From: Seminavis robusta
Lineage: Eukaryota > Bacillariophyta > Bacillariophyceae > Naviculales > Naviculaceae
Assembly: GCA_903772945.1 (NCBI GenBank)
Contig: CAICTM010000396.1
Location: forward strand, 1 to 64,000
Direction of reading: 5' to 3'
DNA length: 64,000 nt
The notes under the pieces are model-generated. The model was not told where the DNA came from. It worked only from the letters and a program-made list of their open reading frames with translations, and did no database searches. The translations under genes were made by a program, and so were the position numbers. Of this stretch, positions 1 to 10,777 are shown in pieces. Position 1 is the first letter of the stretch. Every line of letters begins with the position of its first letter.

Positions 1-179
1 GTTCCTATTACGACAGATCAATAGACATTGCAAAATTCTGCGGACAATTCTACACAGAAAGAAGATGTGCAACCGTTTGTGGCCAGCTAACTTGGCTGTA
101 TGCTGGACCTTCAGCTCTTGCCTCTGGCTACTCTCTCTGTAATTGGCGATCGGTTTTCCTGATGTCGGAACCTTGTCTT

Positions 180-1238
180 TATTACAGAATATTCCAACGT
201 GGACTGTTGTCCAGTGCTGTGATCTCTCTCATATCTATGTCGTCCATTCTTTTTGTGTGGGCGACTATTCTTGCTTAGTCGGTTTTCGTTTCGTTCGTTC
301 GTCCGCGAACTAGCGGTACGAACGTAACGAAACCTTTTTCAGACTTTCTCTTAATCTGCACTGCGTGTTGTCAGAATCGGCATCATCTGTTCTTCCTCCA
401 GGGGTGTCAATGCTGTCTTCATATTATCTTGCAGTTTGTCTGATAGTAGCTAGGGTCCCTTTGAACGCTACTAGAGCTTTCTTGACTCGACGATAACTTA
501 CTTGCTACGCTTGCTCGATACCTAGACTTGTCATTCGTCGTCTTTGTCTTTATCTTTTCTTTTATCTTTGTCTTTATCTTGTCAGGACCAGTGCGAGGCT
601 GGATGTCTTTATTCGTGGCAGGAAAAGCATTCTTCTTCTTTCCAGTATTCTTTATCAAGCTCGCGTTTCCGCGGCCTTTTCCTCTGCCACACACGCGTCC
701 TCTCACCCACACGCCGTGTAGACTGTCTGAGCAAAGAGCTTCCGTGGGAAGTGGACTGTCGTAGGGATGTTACTCTTGGTGGTTTGTCCAAAAGGTGTAA
801 AACCTCATGTAACGTGTGGGGATTGTTATCAGTGCCATTTGGACAAAGTCGTCCCTCAGGTTTGTTTAAGTTGGTATTTTCGGCTGAACTATTTGTTAAG
901 AGAGATATAACTATAGTACCGATTCCTCTGCGTATGCCGAGACTGTCTCTGGTCTTCGACTCCCAGGTCAGTCGTATTCTGTGTCTGGGTGGAGTAGGTT
1001 GGCCGTATGAAGCAGCGCTGCGTCGTGTAGCTTGAGAAATACCCACGGATTTTGCAATGTCCCTTTTCATGGTAAATTGCTCGTGGTTTCGGAAGCGGTA
1101 AGGCTCCCTTGGTGGAAATTCAACAGTTGTTTTTCCAGTTGAAATAATGTGTGAGTAAACAAAATTATCATCTGTCTTGGCCATGATACTGTGATCGTAG
1201 TAGTGGAATCGTAGATTCTTTCCAGTCGAGCATGCCAT
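180..1238 (-). mobile_element. Decayed retroelement-like gag relic (tentative)
   Basis: A minus-strand frame open from 1238 to 609 encodes a basic protein. It ends in a cysteine pair (C-x2-C) followed, after an in-frame stop at 609-611, by a histidine at zinc-knuckle spacing, with Trp where the last Cys would be. This resembles a degenerate CCHC knuckle of a retrotransposon gag. The frames that follow (towards position 180) are Lys/Asp-rich and broken by several stops. No reverse transcriptase, integrase or LTR pair is visible, so the identification rests on a weak motif and on the decayed open frame. Confidence 0.28.
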
Positions 1239-2660
1239 AGATCAAGGAGTCGCTAATTCTTGAAGCACAGGACGGATACGTTTGAGTCCTTCTGCTAGCA
1301 TACCTACTGCCGCTCTCTGTTGTACAGCGGTTGTGCACTGCCTAGTAGAATCAATGCGTTGGGGTCAAGGCTATACCTGCCTCTATTTTCTATGTAGTTC
1401 GCGTTGCACCTCAGTACTCAGGTGGGTCTTATTAGCCTCCATACCGAGCTCTCGAAGTCCCGGTCCTGCTTCACGCTGTCGGCTATGTCGTAAGTCCTTT
1501 TCGAATAACTTGATTCTGCGTTGATAGTCGTAAGCTACCAGAGTGGTGGTCTGGTGTTGAGCTGCTGGTTATGGCTCTGCATCTAGTAGCATAGCTCTCG
1601 GTTAGCACGATGGAAGCACGCATCTATTCCACATGGGCTACGCATGTCGGACGTATGCAGCCGTCCGGGTCACTCTGAGTACACACGGTGCTAAACATGT
1701 GTTGTAGTCTCATGCTCATAGTCGTCACCCATCGTTTGTCCAACTGGAGGACGATCTTCTCCCATGTGCGTATCATCTGTCTGCCGTTCCAGTCCAGTTG
1801 TAGCGAAGTTAAACACATGTTGAGTCGAGGGCTTTGCATGAACTTTTTGCTGGTTCGACGAAGGGACTGGTTCTTCCATGCCTCGTGCTTTGCCGCCTCC
1901 TCAGCCACCTCGTCCTTCTACCCTACCGCTCATCGTCTATGCTACGGTAGGTGGACTGTTTCAATTCGTTTCTTTTTTTGATTTGAGCTAGCTACTTTTT
2001 ATTTAAGTTCTCGTCCGACTACTTATTCGTCTTATGGGCTATGGGGCGATAAACTTCAAATTATACTCCTGGCTAAGGGAGTGTTAAATCTATTTAACTA
2101 AAGATCTATGCAGGGAGGGAACGATTGCTTCACACTCTGTGCGGTCGTTCCACTCCGAACCCGTTTCTTTGTATTGTTGATTCCTTGTTGGGTGCCTTTC
2201 CTTTGGCCCCTGCGCTGGCACTATGGCTTTCGCGCTTGTTGTTGGCTCTGACAGTTCCGGCTGGATGCTGTCGGCTCTTGCTGTTGCCGTCGACCGATAC
2301 TCGTGTCGTTGGCTGCAGTCTTCTCTCGGCACGACGATCCGTCGTCCGAGCTTGTTCTTCGAATCCGTCCTCGGATCCTTCACTCGTTGCGTCGTCGCGA
2401 TCCGTTGCGCCGTCGCTGTTGCTGTTGCTCCTTCGACAGGCTTCTCTTGTTGCTGTCGTTGACAGTCTCCTCGCTGTTGCTGTCGAAAACGACAGGCTTG
2501 GTCTTCTATCGATCCTTGCGCTTCGACGGTCTCGTCGTCCACACTCTTCTCCTCGCGTCGCGTTCGGCGTCGGCCGATACACTTCGTACGGTCGTTCGAA
2601 CGTGGCTTCTTCCTGCTACCGTTTGACTGCTTCGATAGGCTCCTCTTCTTCAACTCGATA
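1239..2660. other. No recognisable gene; low-complexity stretch
   Basis: No conserved domain was recognised here. From about 2125 to 2660 the sequence is rich in CGT/TCG/GCTGTTG triplets. It is open in several frames on both strands, giving Arg/Ser/Gln-rich translations typical of compositional bias rather than coding. On the minus strand it could be the disordered N-terminal part of the same decayed element as 180-1238, but nothing in the sequence proves this. Confidence 0.4.
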
Positions 2661-2668
2661 GTAGACCG

Positions 2669-2742
2669 CTTTTTCAGTAGTATGTTAGTTGCTCTAAGCT
2701 CTCTTCTAGTTTACTGTTGCTATTGAGATACTACTGAAAAAG
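2669..2742. repeat. 15-bp perfect inverted repeat
   Basis: The 15-mer ctttttcagtagtat at 2669-2683 is perfectly complementary to 2728-2742, with a 44-bp spacer. It lies between the low-complexity stretch and the orphan gene at 2851. It could form a hairpin or mark a small element or transcript end; nothing distinguishes these. Confidence 0.7.
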
Positions 2743-2850
2743 TGGGTGGGCTCTGTATTTCTACTGTGAAATTCTAGTACAGAGGTACAGGGGTTGAATC
2801 CCTAATCGCGAATCCCCAACACTCATTATTCGGATCCATAGTAATGGAAG

Positions 2851-3495
2851 ATGGCAAATCGACTCACCAATGAAGAAGTAAAGATCGCTTTCTTCTCAAA
2901 AGATGGCGGCGATCCCAAACCTGTATCAACCAAAACCTTTGAAATCATTGTTTCTGGCATCCGTCATGGCATCGAGCGCTGTGTAGACAAAGGGAGGGAT
3001 GTCGATATGTACTGTTGCTTGCAAGGAAATCGGTTCATTCCCAATTCTAATACCATTGTTCTGCATAACTTGGACGCCAGCTTGCTTTCATCCTCCACCA
3101 ATGGAAATCTTCGCTTTATCACCAATCAGGGAGGCCACACACTCAACGTAATCTTCAGTGGAGGCGCCAGCATTTTCAAAATGACCTACAAGCGTGTTGC
3201 TGCCGCTGCCGCCCCTGTTCCTGCCGCTGCCGCCCCTGTTCCTGCCGCTGCCGCCCCTGTTCCTGCCCCTGCTCCAGCTACTGATGCTCGCAAGACAAAT
3301 GGCTGCCAAGGCAGACGCAGAACTGCAGGAGCCACACGTCCCCATCCAGAAGAGATGATGCCTGCTGAGCGGACTCTTCCTCGTACCCGCCAGCGTCGTC
3401 GCATGCCTCCTCCTCCGCCGATTGATTCAGATTCCTCGGCAGCAGAAGAGATGAACGAGTTCTCACAGCTCACTGGCCGTGGCCGCCGTTCTTGA
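2851..3495 (+). CDS. Orphan protein with Ala/Pro/Val repeat, 214 aa
   Basis: A single-exon ORF from ATG 2851 to the stop at 3493-3495, about 214 aa, with no family recognised. Residues 1-115 look globular, with several Cys and alternating hydrophobic positions. Residues 117-145 are a threefold tandem repeat of AAAAPVP encoded by near-identical 24-bp DNA repeats. The C-terminal third is Arg/Pro-rich, with a poly-Pro run before an acidic Ser/Asp patch and a GRGRRS end. Codon bias in the first half and one clean start support a real gene, but the repeat also opens long frames on the minus strand. Expression is unproven. Confidence 0.4.
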   Translation: MANRLTNEEVKIAFFSKDGGDPKPVSTKTFEIIVSGIRHGIERCVDKGRDVDMYCCLQGNRFIPNSNTIVLHNLDASLLSSSTNGNLRFITNQGGHTLNVIFSGGASIFKMTYKRVAAAAAPVPAAAAPVPAAAAPVPAPAPATDARKTNGCQGRRRTAGATRPHPEEMMPAERTLPRTRQRRRMPPPPPIDSDSSAAEEMNEFSQLTGRGRRS

Positions 3496-3756
3496 TCATT
3501 GGCTTCTAACAGATCCTCTTATCCTCATGGTCGATGCTTTATTTGGTGGTGTCAACTCGTTCTGTCGTCCTATAACCCTAACCTTTTTTATATTAAAAAA
3601 CTCTAGTATGAATATTTGAATGTTCCCTGTCGGCCGTGGAGGTGCGGCTGGCGCCTATTGTCCTCCCTGAACCGATGTGTGGAGACGGTCGGCTCAGTAA
3701 ATGGCCGAGTCTCTCCACTCACCTAATCCTCTACTAGTCGTGCCTAGCTGCTCTGG

Positions 3757-3781
3757 GCGAGCGCAGCTTGTCTGCGCTCGC
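3757..3781. repeat. GC-rich hairpin, 10-bp stem and 5-nt loop
   Basis: The arms gcgagcgcag (3757-3766) and ctgcgctcgc (3772-3781) are perfectly complementary around the loop cttgt. An identical hairpin lies at 11063-11087 in copy 2. A second potential stem (ggagac/gtctcc enclosing tcggc/gccga) sits just upstream at about 3679-3715, on the duplication border. Confidence 0.75.
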
Positions 3782-3900
3782 AAAATAATTGGAGCATGGT
3801 TCCAGGTACCTTTGACATGCATTGGACACAAATATTATTATTGCTGCTTGCCACCGGTACCGTAATGTAAAACTAGCTACTGTACCATCGTACCGTTCGG

Positions 3901-4182
3901 AACGAACCGGCAGGTTTTGTATTGGTACGGTAGGATTTCTACGTGTTCTACTGAAACGACCGTTAAATACAAAACCGGCCGTTAACTATCCCATAAGTCA
4001 TACAAAACCAGCCGTTATCGTTCCCTTCAAAACAAACCTGCTACTTAGGGCCGGCTGTGCCCCATCGGTCTCCGGCCTGACCATCGGGCTGTCGGGCTTG
4101 CGCCCTCTCTTAAGCCCTCGGTCAGACCTCCGACCTGGGTCCCTGCCTCAACCCCTAAGTAAGCCGGTTTGTTTTTAATAAG
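3901..4182. mobile_element. MITE-like insertion specific to copy 1
   Basis: About 280 bp are present here but absent from the equivalent place in copy 2 (around 11207). The ends carry short imperfect inverted repeats (aacgaaccggc on the left, complement aacaaaccggc on the right). The interior is rich in AAACCGGC-type motifs and contains a further inverted repeat (acttaggg near 4042, ccctaagt near 4153). It encodes nothing. Features fit a small non-autonomous fold-back element, but no target-site duplication is clear, and loss from copy 2 is the alternative. Confidence 0.45.
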
Positions 4183-4387
4183 AAGTACCGTACACCGTAC
4201 ATGCAGCAGTCGACTTTGCATTTTTATTTTAGTTTTGGATTGGTTCCCCTTTTGCCCCTGATTATTATTATTCAGCGCGCTCAGTTTCGTTGTCATCACA
4301 TCGTTCCCTCATTCATTGAGACCAAGGACTACTAGTACTAGCTAGTATTAATCAAAAGCTCTTCCAAATTGCATTGCAAAAACGAAT

Positions 4388-4768
4388 ATGTCGGCAGCTA
4401 ATGGGAAAAGTGGCCTCAACAATCGATTCCAATCTTATCAGCATGGGACGTATCAACCTCCTCAAACTTACGCTGAGCAGCAGACGGATGTTTTAGTAGA
4501 CACTGCGAAGACACAGTATCAGGCAGAAGGCACTGCCAATGCTGTCCTCACGCAGATGACTCAACAGCGTCAACAGCTTACTGAAGCACATGATGATGTT
4601 TGGCACATGCGCGAGGCCACCGACAGTGCCAAGCGAGAGCTTCAGGAACTGAACAACAAGTACCGAGCCAAGAAGTTGCGATTGTATATCATGATTGGGT
4701 CGCTCGGACTTGCAGATCTGATGTTGTTCCTTCGGATTGTCCAATGCCGTGGAGGATTCTTCTGCTGA
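4388..4768 (+). CDS. Short Qb-SNARE-like tail-anchored protein (copy 1)
   Basis: 126 aa, single exon. Residues 1-32 are polar and Gln/Tyr-rich. Residues 33-94 form a heptad-patterned helix containing an LTQMTQQRQQL stretch, in which a Gln next to Arg resembles the SNARE zero layer of Vti1-type Qb-SNAREs. Residues 96-117 are a hydrophobic C-terminal anchor followed by a short Cys-containing lumenal tail. The Habc domain of normal Vti1/Gos1 proteins (usually more than 200 aa) is absent, so this is a minimal SNARE or another coiled-coil tail-anchored protein. If a SNARE, it would act in vesicle fusion on endomembranes. The protein is identical to copy 2 (11419-11799). It converges with the UBR relic; the stop codons are 387 bp apart. 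Confidence 0.6.
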   Translation: MSAANGKSGLNNRFQSYQHGTYQPPQTYAEQQTDVLVDTAKTQYQAEGTANAVLTQMTQQRQQLTEAHDDVWHMREATDSAKRELQELNNKYRAKKLRLYIMIGSLGLADLMLFLRIVQCRGGFFC

Positions 4769-5155
4769 ATTTGGCGTTTCAAATCTCGCTGGGTTACAGC
4801 ATGACCAATACAACTCCAAGGAGTAGGAAAGATGCTTTGCTGTACATTTTGATGCTTTCTACGACAGCTCGACTCGATCCAATGATTCTTGTCCAGGGTC
4901 CAGGGTGCAACCACAATCAAATTCGACAACAGCATCCTATGATCTTGGAAGAACACATCTACCGGTCCATGTACAACTCCAGTAGAAGAAACGTAGGTAT
5001 AGAAAATCTTGTCAATGACTTTTTCAATTTGTAACAAATTTCTAGCTGGAGACTCTCTTGCTTGCAGGATCATCCACAAGGAACATAAGAATGCGTAGTT
5101 TGTGCCTGTCCACCTTTGCAGCAAGCATTGATTGCAGCTTCTATTTATCCTTATT
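4769..5155. other. 3' intergenic region between SNARE and UBR copy 1
   Basis: Convergent 3' ends of the SNARE-like gene (+) and the UBR relic (-). Open frames here do not resemble proteins. The sequence differs from the copy 2 counterpart (11800-12184) by a few substitutions and indels around 5034-5060. Confidence 0.5.
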
Positions 5156-8100
5156 TTAGTACCAGTTATCGCGAATGACTCTATCTGAAGTTGAGCGGAT
5201 CTGAGCCACCTCACGAGGAATTCCCTGCTGCCTCCACAAGACCTCCAATGCTCGGTATCGAGCCTGGTTCAAAAACAAAGGGCGTCCTCTTCTCAACCCC
5301 GGATCTTCCTCCCCGTGCTCGTCAACATACAGACTCGCAGAGTAGGCTGACTTGTTGTTATGCATTAGCAGCACTGTACATTTTTGAACAAGGAAGAATA
5401 TTCCAATTCCTGATCCAGTCTTTCTGGCATGAAGTGTACAAGCACCAGGTGGGCGTGCCTGGCCATACGATGGACAGCAAAACCGAAAAACTCAAGGTCA
5501 GCAAAAACATGGCATCAAATCACCACCCAACACAATATCTTGCAGATGGCTTACCGCTCTGGTCGAGAAGGAACGACGAGTGGATCCAGACCTCAAGACG
5601 GTTCCTGAAACCAGGCAAATCGCTGTTTCAGAGGTGCTCACATCATCAGATTCATCGACCAAGTTGGTCTCGTCCCTCCCTTTGACTTTGTTGACGATAC
5701 TATAAAGCTCGACGAAGGAACTTGGTAGTCGCACCAGGCTGAAAGTTGGAATTTCTGGAAGCAAAGACAACAGGGTAGGGTGTGAGGACAAGATGTCCGG
5801 CAAGACACTTTCAAAGCACTTCGACTCTCTTACCTCTTGAATGCAGTAGTCCAAGGTGGCTAAGGTCTGACATAACCGAGTTCGCCGATTGAGACTCAAA
5901 AAATGTGCCTTGTCTGATGGCTCCAATACCCACAAGGCCCAATACGCTAGGTTGGTAGGAAATGATTGGAGACCTAGAAACGTAGGCAAACTCTCGGTCC
6001 GACTGGCCCCCTTCATCTTTGAGATCGGAGTGGCTGCCTTCTTCGGATGAATCCTCCGATCGAAATTGAGACCCCGACTGCCCTTGCCTTGCAGCCGGCG
6101 CATCATGCCCAGCCACCGAGTCAGGTAGGTCCACGACAGGGATCTCATTGTCCAACTCCATTCCTTCCACAATTTCGTCGTCATCCGATTCGTTCATATC
6201 TTCGATTGAGCCATTGTGATCTACCGAGCTGCTCTTGACACCAACACTGTTAGTAGTGACAGCATCGTTAAGCTTGGATTCCATGACAGTTCCATCCACA
6301 GCTCGCATGTTCACATCCTTGTTGTCGGCAGTCGTAAGGCGATTCGACACCGTAATCGTAGGGTCTCGTGGAGAGACGCCAGCGATATTAGCAATCAATG
6401 GAACAACATTTCTTCCGCTCGACCCATGGTGAGCTTCCCAGATTGAAACCGCAATTAACCACTTGGTGATCTTGGTCCACCAGGGATTGGATTCCTGCAA
6501 TATGGATGACGGAAGAGGCCCACCAATGGCTTTGTACACAAGGAATCCATCATCAGATGACATAATATCGGAACTGTACACGACAGTATCCAACCGTTGG
6601 TCAAATTCATCCTCTTTTGCTGGTTCTATCTGGCACAGGCGTTGCCTTTCTCTGATAACTCCGGTGCAAGCTCGCAAGAGTAATATGATGGATCTTGACA
6701 AGGGAAGTAGCGCTTCACCAACCGACGAAAACATCGGCAACGCCTCAACTGATGCGAGGTCGTCAAGGAAAGTAGAGCCCTGCAAAGCTACTTCCGTCAC
6801 TTTATTTCTGCAGCGGGTTGCCAGCTGCAGCAAGGCAGAACCCTCCCTTTGGATATCCTGCTGTGGCCACTCCATGCCGTCACCATCTATATCCATTTCA
6901 GAGCCTGGAACAATCCCCCCGGGCGTGATGATTGCCTGGATCATTCTTGAGACAAGTAGTGATTGCGCAAGGTACAATAGCTCTTTGCTTGTTGGGAGTG
7001 CAGCAACGTCGTTCACAAGAACCGCAGAAAACATGGCCCCAGAAAACGTGCTCAAATCCCACGCCAGGAGAGGCGTGTAAAGAAAAGCACTGGCGACAGC
7101 AGGGCGAAATGGTGTTCGTGGATCGGATCCACAACCCTGTGGATCAAGCGTTCCCCAGCCTGGGTTAACATCGGCCGGTTCGTACTTTTTCTTGATGCTG
7201 TCAAACACTTTGGCTACTGCAAGTGGTGCAGGGGGGTCGGTTCTCTTCCTCCGTTGAGTGCCGAGACCCTTTACAGTCCACATTGCAGCAGCGGAAGCCC
7301 TCGCCTCGGAACGCTTTGAAATTTGCCCGTCTCTTGCAACGTGGCAAGGGATTGAAGCCATGAGACCCGTGAGCTTACTCCAAAGCATCAGCGTGTCCTT
7401 GTCAATGTTCTGATCAGAAGACAGAGTGTGGAACCAATTGTTTCCATCGAAGATGTCGGCAAGCAGAACCCCAACAATCGAAGGGGTCTTGGAATCTAAC
7501 TTCTCAAAGCCGAGCTCGCTGGAAACTTCGTCGACGAGCACTTCATACAACCCAGAAACTCCTGCAACCGTTCGCTTAAGTTCCAGCAGCATGGGATGTT
7601 TGTCTTTCTCTTCTGCCTTGAAATCCGACCATGGGTCCGAAGTGTTCACCATTGTACCGAACGGAAGCACTTCTTCAGTTCCTCTTGTAGATGCCTCAAG
7701 TGCCGCGGCGCTATGACCAAGGGCCGCCCATGCAATATGTTGCTGACGCAGTAGTCTCAGTATGCTCTTCCCATGTGGAGCTTCCTTTGGTGCTGCGTCG
7801 CCGTCCTTGTTGTCATCGTCGGGGTCGTCTTCTTCCTCATAGTCCCAGCGCAGTATAGCCGGGTGCAGCTGGTTTTGACTCCTCCAACCTAGTTGGCGTT
7901 CCCACGGCACATCCATAGCTTGGAACAGATGTGCTCCGAAATCTTTCAGGGCTTCCTTTCCGATGACTTTCAACCTTTTTGCAGTGCAGTTTGCTCCCAT
8001 GGCAATCTTGTCATGGAAAGACGAAAACGGTTCTCCACTCCTGAGAGTGCCCGTCTTGCCATCTGAAGCAGGAGCAGGATCTGCGTCCTGCATGGTCACT

Positions 8101-10777
8101 TCACCTGATTTATCGGAAGGAGCTACGTCCACGAAGTTGTCACGTGGAATTAAAATATTCGACAGTTGCTTGCAAAGCGGACAAAGGAATTCCCCGTCGT
8201 CGATATTCGCCGCGAAGCGGCCGTCGTAAGGCTGCTCTCCAGCCGCGCGCTGATGTAGAGACAAAGTATGTGCTTCAACACACTTCAGATGCGCCGCATG
8301 CCCGCACTGTCGTATGATTGGCCGAGTACCTCCCCAACGGGAGTTCGTGTAGCAAACAGAAGCCAGAGGGCTCAAAATGATGTATCCTTGCGAAGACTGC
8401 ACGCTTGCCCAGCCTTCTGTCAATAGGTCATTCTCCTGTGGCTTGATTGACACATGTTTCACAAGCACTCGACGCGAGAGGATATCGTATTTGTCGAGCA
8501 TGGCAATCTTGAGCACCGTGACAATACTCCCTCGAGGGAGACAAGACAGCGGCCTTGAATCCATTGCTTCCGATTCGCGAAGCTATATCATACAGGCACA
8601 CAAAGCGTGAGAACTAACACTCGACCACGGCCTTCAGTTCCATCAAGACACAACACTCACTTGGCATCCCATGTTCCGACGACGCGGTACTTCTGCAACA
8701 AGGAAATGCCATTGAAAGCATTCTGTCCTCTAGAGGCGGACTCTCTCATTGCCCGCATTTGCGCCACTCTTGACCGTTGCACGTGGCCCAAATAACCGAG
8801 TGGGCCATTGTTTTCTCCATAGGTGTCATCGCATCGGCAAATAATGCACAGGTCCGCTCCTCTTCGTCATCGGCATCGTCCAGGGCATTCCCCCCTCCAG
8901 CTGCAGGGGCAATTGTTGCCGCAAATGCAGCTTGTTTCTTCTTCATCATCGCGGAGCACACAAGTAGCTTGAGCAGCCTTCCTTGCTTCCTTACCCTTGT
9001 CATTGGTTTTGCCCTCATTCGTCGAGCCGGGTTCTCGAGGGGCCGGCCAGAGCTCTGGAAGACCCGACAGCATCCCACGGATGGTAGATCGGATTTTTTC
9101 GTCTATTGTCCATACTGTCTCATTTTCGTTAGCAGACTGTGACGACCGATTCACTGGAACACCCGTGGTGGCACTCTTGACAGCGGCACCGACACTGTGA
9201 GCCCCGTCGACCAGAGCATTGACAAATCGCAGAAGCCACTTCAAGCCACTTGACGCAAGAGCACGTGCACCGCCATGGTCGCTGTCACCTTGCCCGTAAT
9301 CCTTGCCACCACCTGAATCAAGAATGGCGCCATGATCTGAACGATGTTCGTACAAAGCAATCAAGAGACCGAGAATGGCTCCGCGATTGGCACCACTGCC
9401 ACTTGAAGTCAAAGGCCCATGGGGGTGAGGACGGAAAGCCCAAATACCTGCCAAGCTGTCAGGCACATGCACAAGGCGACCAAGATATGAGTTTATGGAC
9501 AGCCCGGCAGAAAACAGCTTTGCTTCGTCATCCAAATCAGATATTGAATGATGAAGCGAGGCGCATTCTTCCAGTGTGTGTACTTGAAGCGTCAAGAGCT
9601 GCAAGACCTCTAAGAACGAGACTGATGAAGCCGCCACAACGTCGGGAGAGAAAGGAGGTGGCCTGTCCCCCTCGCTCAAGGATCGTTTGAAGGAAGACGA
9701 AGTAGAGGCCAAAGGAGTGCTCAGGGATCTACGACCTCCAAACGCAATTGCCGGAACATCACCATGTCTCGGCACAGTGCTGGACTCAGCACCTGCCGGT
9801 TGCTCTGGGCTGGTTTCGGCGTCCTCCAGACAAGCGTCGGTTTCAGGCTCTGATGGAGGCAGCCAAGAACCGCCAGTCAATGCAAAAAGAAGGGCACGAC
9901 GCAGAGCAGCGTCCATTCCTTGCAAATGAAGTAACAGCCTGCACGGAAGGAAGCGAGGGTGTGCTTTGGGCGGAGCGCACACGAGGGGTAAACAGAAGGC
10001 GTCTCCAGCTTCGTCTTCTCCAGATTTTGTTTTACGAAGTCTTGCAACGACATCCATTGCGTGTTGATGTTCTGGGCGACGCAAGTGGAAGAAAGTCGGG
10101 TCGTATTCGTCACAAAACTTTGCCTTCAGTTCGAACGCTGGCGGACCAGATGAAACTCGAGATGACCCTTGGCTTTTCTGCTTTCCGATCTCTTGCAGTA
10201 CATCCGAAAACGCCTCTCGAAACAAACTCCCGCCTCCGCTTGAGAGAGCAGTGCCATCACTCTCGTCTCTCCGACTCACAGCACACGACGCAGCCGCCAT
10301 GGCTTCACTGTGAGATCGCGCTTCTGCAACCAGCGCGTGAATGAGCTCTCTTCTAATACTCAGTCGCAACCAAGTGTCGTCCTTCTCGGAGGAAGGTGGT
10401 GGTGGGGGCAATTCAGTAACCAGCATGCAGAGAGTCAAGAAGAAGGACTCTGACAACACAACTGCATGATCGGGGTCCTGCATTCTTGGTGGGTTGACCC
10501 ACTGACTATTGCTGCCAGAGCCATAGCTGCCACTGGAAGGACTATTTGAACCAATCTGCGTTCTTCGTTCTGGATCGCACAGATACCCATCCATGCTGAA
10601 ACGACTTTTCAACAGTTCAAACACCTTTCGGGCCCCCAATCCAACACTCAGTCCAGCAGCCGACAGCTGAACCAGCGTCAAGTCCAAATCTCTGAATCGT
10701 TGGCAAAGAGGCGTGCTGGAGTAGTTCAAGGCCATTCCTGCGGTTGCACTGCCATTTCTCGCCCAGAGGTGTCTCTC
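5156..10777 (-). pseudogene. 5'-truncated, frameshifted UBR1-type E3 ligase copy
   Basis: Duplicate of the 3' part of the intact gene at 12185-21878. Homologous exons lie at 10777-8661, 8582-5834, 5754-5555 and 5458-5156. It lacks the region equivalent to residues 1-1335, including the UBR box and the ClpS-like domain. Three indels relative to copy 2 break the frame: +4 bp near 8955-8965, +2 bp near 8857-8861 and -1 bp near 8674. A stop at 8867-8869 therefore falls just before the RING-type cysteines. Downstream, the frame for the C-terminal half (ATG 8564) is still open and almost unchanged. It is a pseudogene if the indels are real. Sequencing or assembly error in one copy would be the other reading, though the missing 5' part would remain. 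Confidence 0.85.

Larger units (their letters stand above)
3496..4387. other. Intergenic region holding the duplication border
   Basis: No gene is seen. The stretch contains the left border of the tandem duplication (3678), two hairpins close to it (about 3679-3715 and 3757-3781), a copy-specific insertion of about 280 bp (3901-4182), and the presumed promoter and 5' UTR of the SNARE-like gene. GGTACC/ACCGGTACC palindromes occur around 3807 and 3855. Confidence 0.6.
3678..10777. repeat. Tandem segmental duplication, copy 1
   Basis: Positions 3678-10777 are nearly identical to 10984-17801, apart from scattered substitutions, small indels and an insertion of about 280 bp at 3901-4182 present only here. 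The unit carries a complete SNARE-like gene and the 3' part of the UBR E3 ligase gene on the opposite strand. Homology ends at 10777, inside the second coding exon of UBR, and is followed by 206 bp of unrelated sequence before copy 2 begins. The near identity suggests a recent event, gene conversion, or uncollapsed haplotypes in an assembly. Confidence 0.95.

Noticed and set aside
2125-2661. Overlapping long open frames on both strands
   Set aside because: They come from CGT/TCG triplet bias; the translations are low-complexity Arg/Ser/Leu with no domain.
2783-2815. tRNA T-arm-like ggggttgaatccc segment
   Set aside because: No acceptor, D or anticodon arms can be fitted around it; the loop lacks the expected TTC start.
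3088-3473. Minus-strand Gly-rich frames opposite the orphan gene
   Set aside because: They are produced by the reverse complement of the Ala/Pro repeat; no start context or domain supports them.
3571-3584. Telomere-like aaccctaacc sequence
   Set aside because: Only about two units are present, with no tandem run, so it is not an interstitial telomere array.
4600-5034. Plus-strand 144-codon frame overlapping the SNARE-like gene (also 11631-12065)
   Set aside because: It is a frame shadow of the SNARE gene that runs on into its 3' UTR; no conserved features.
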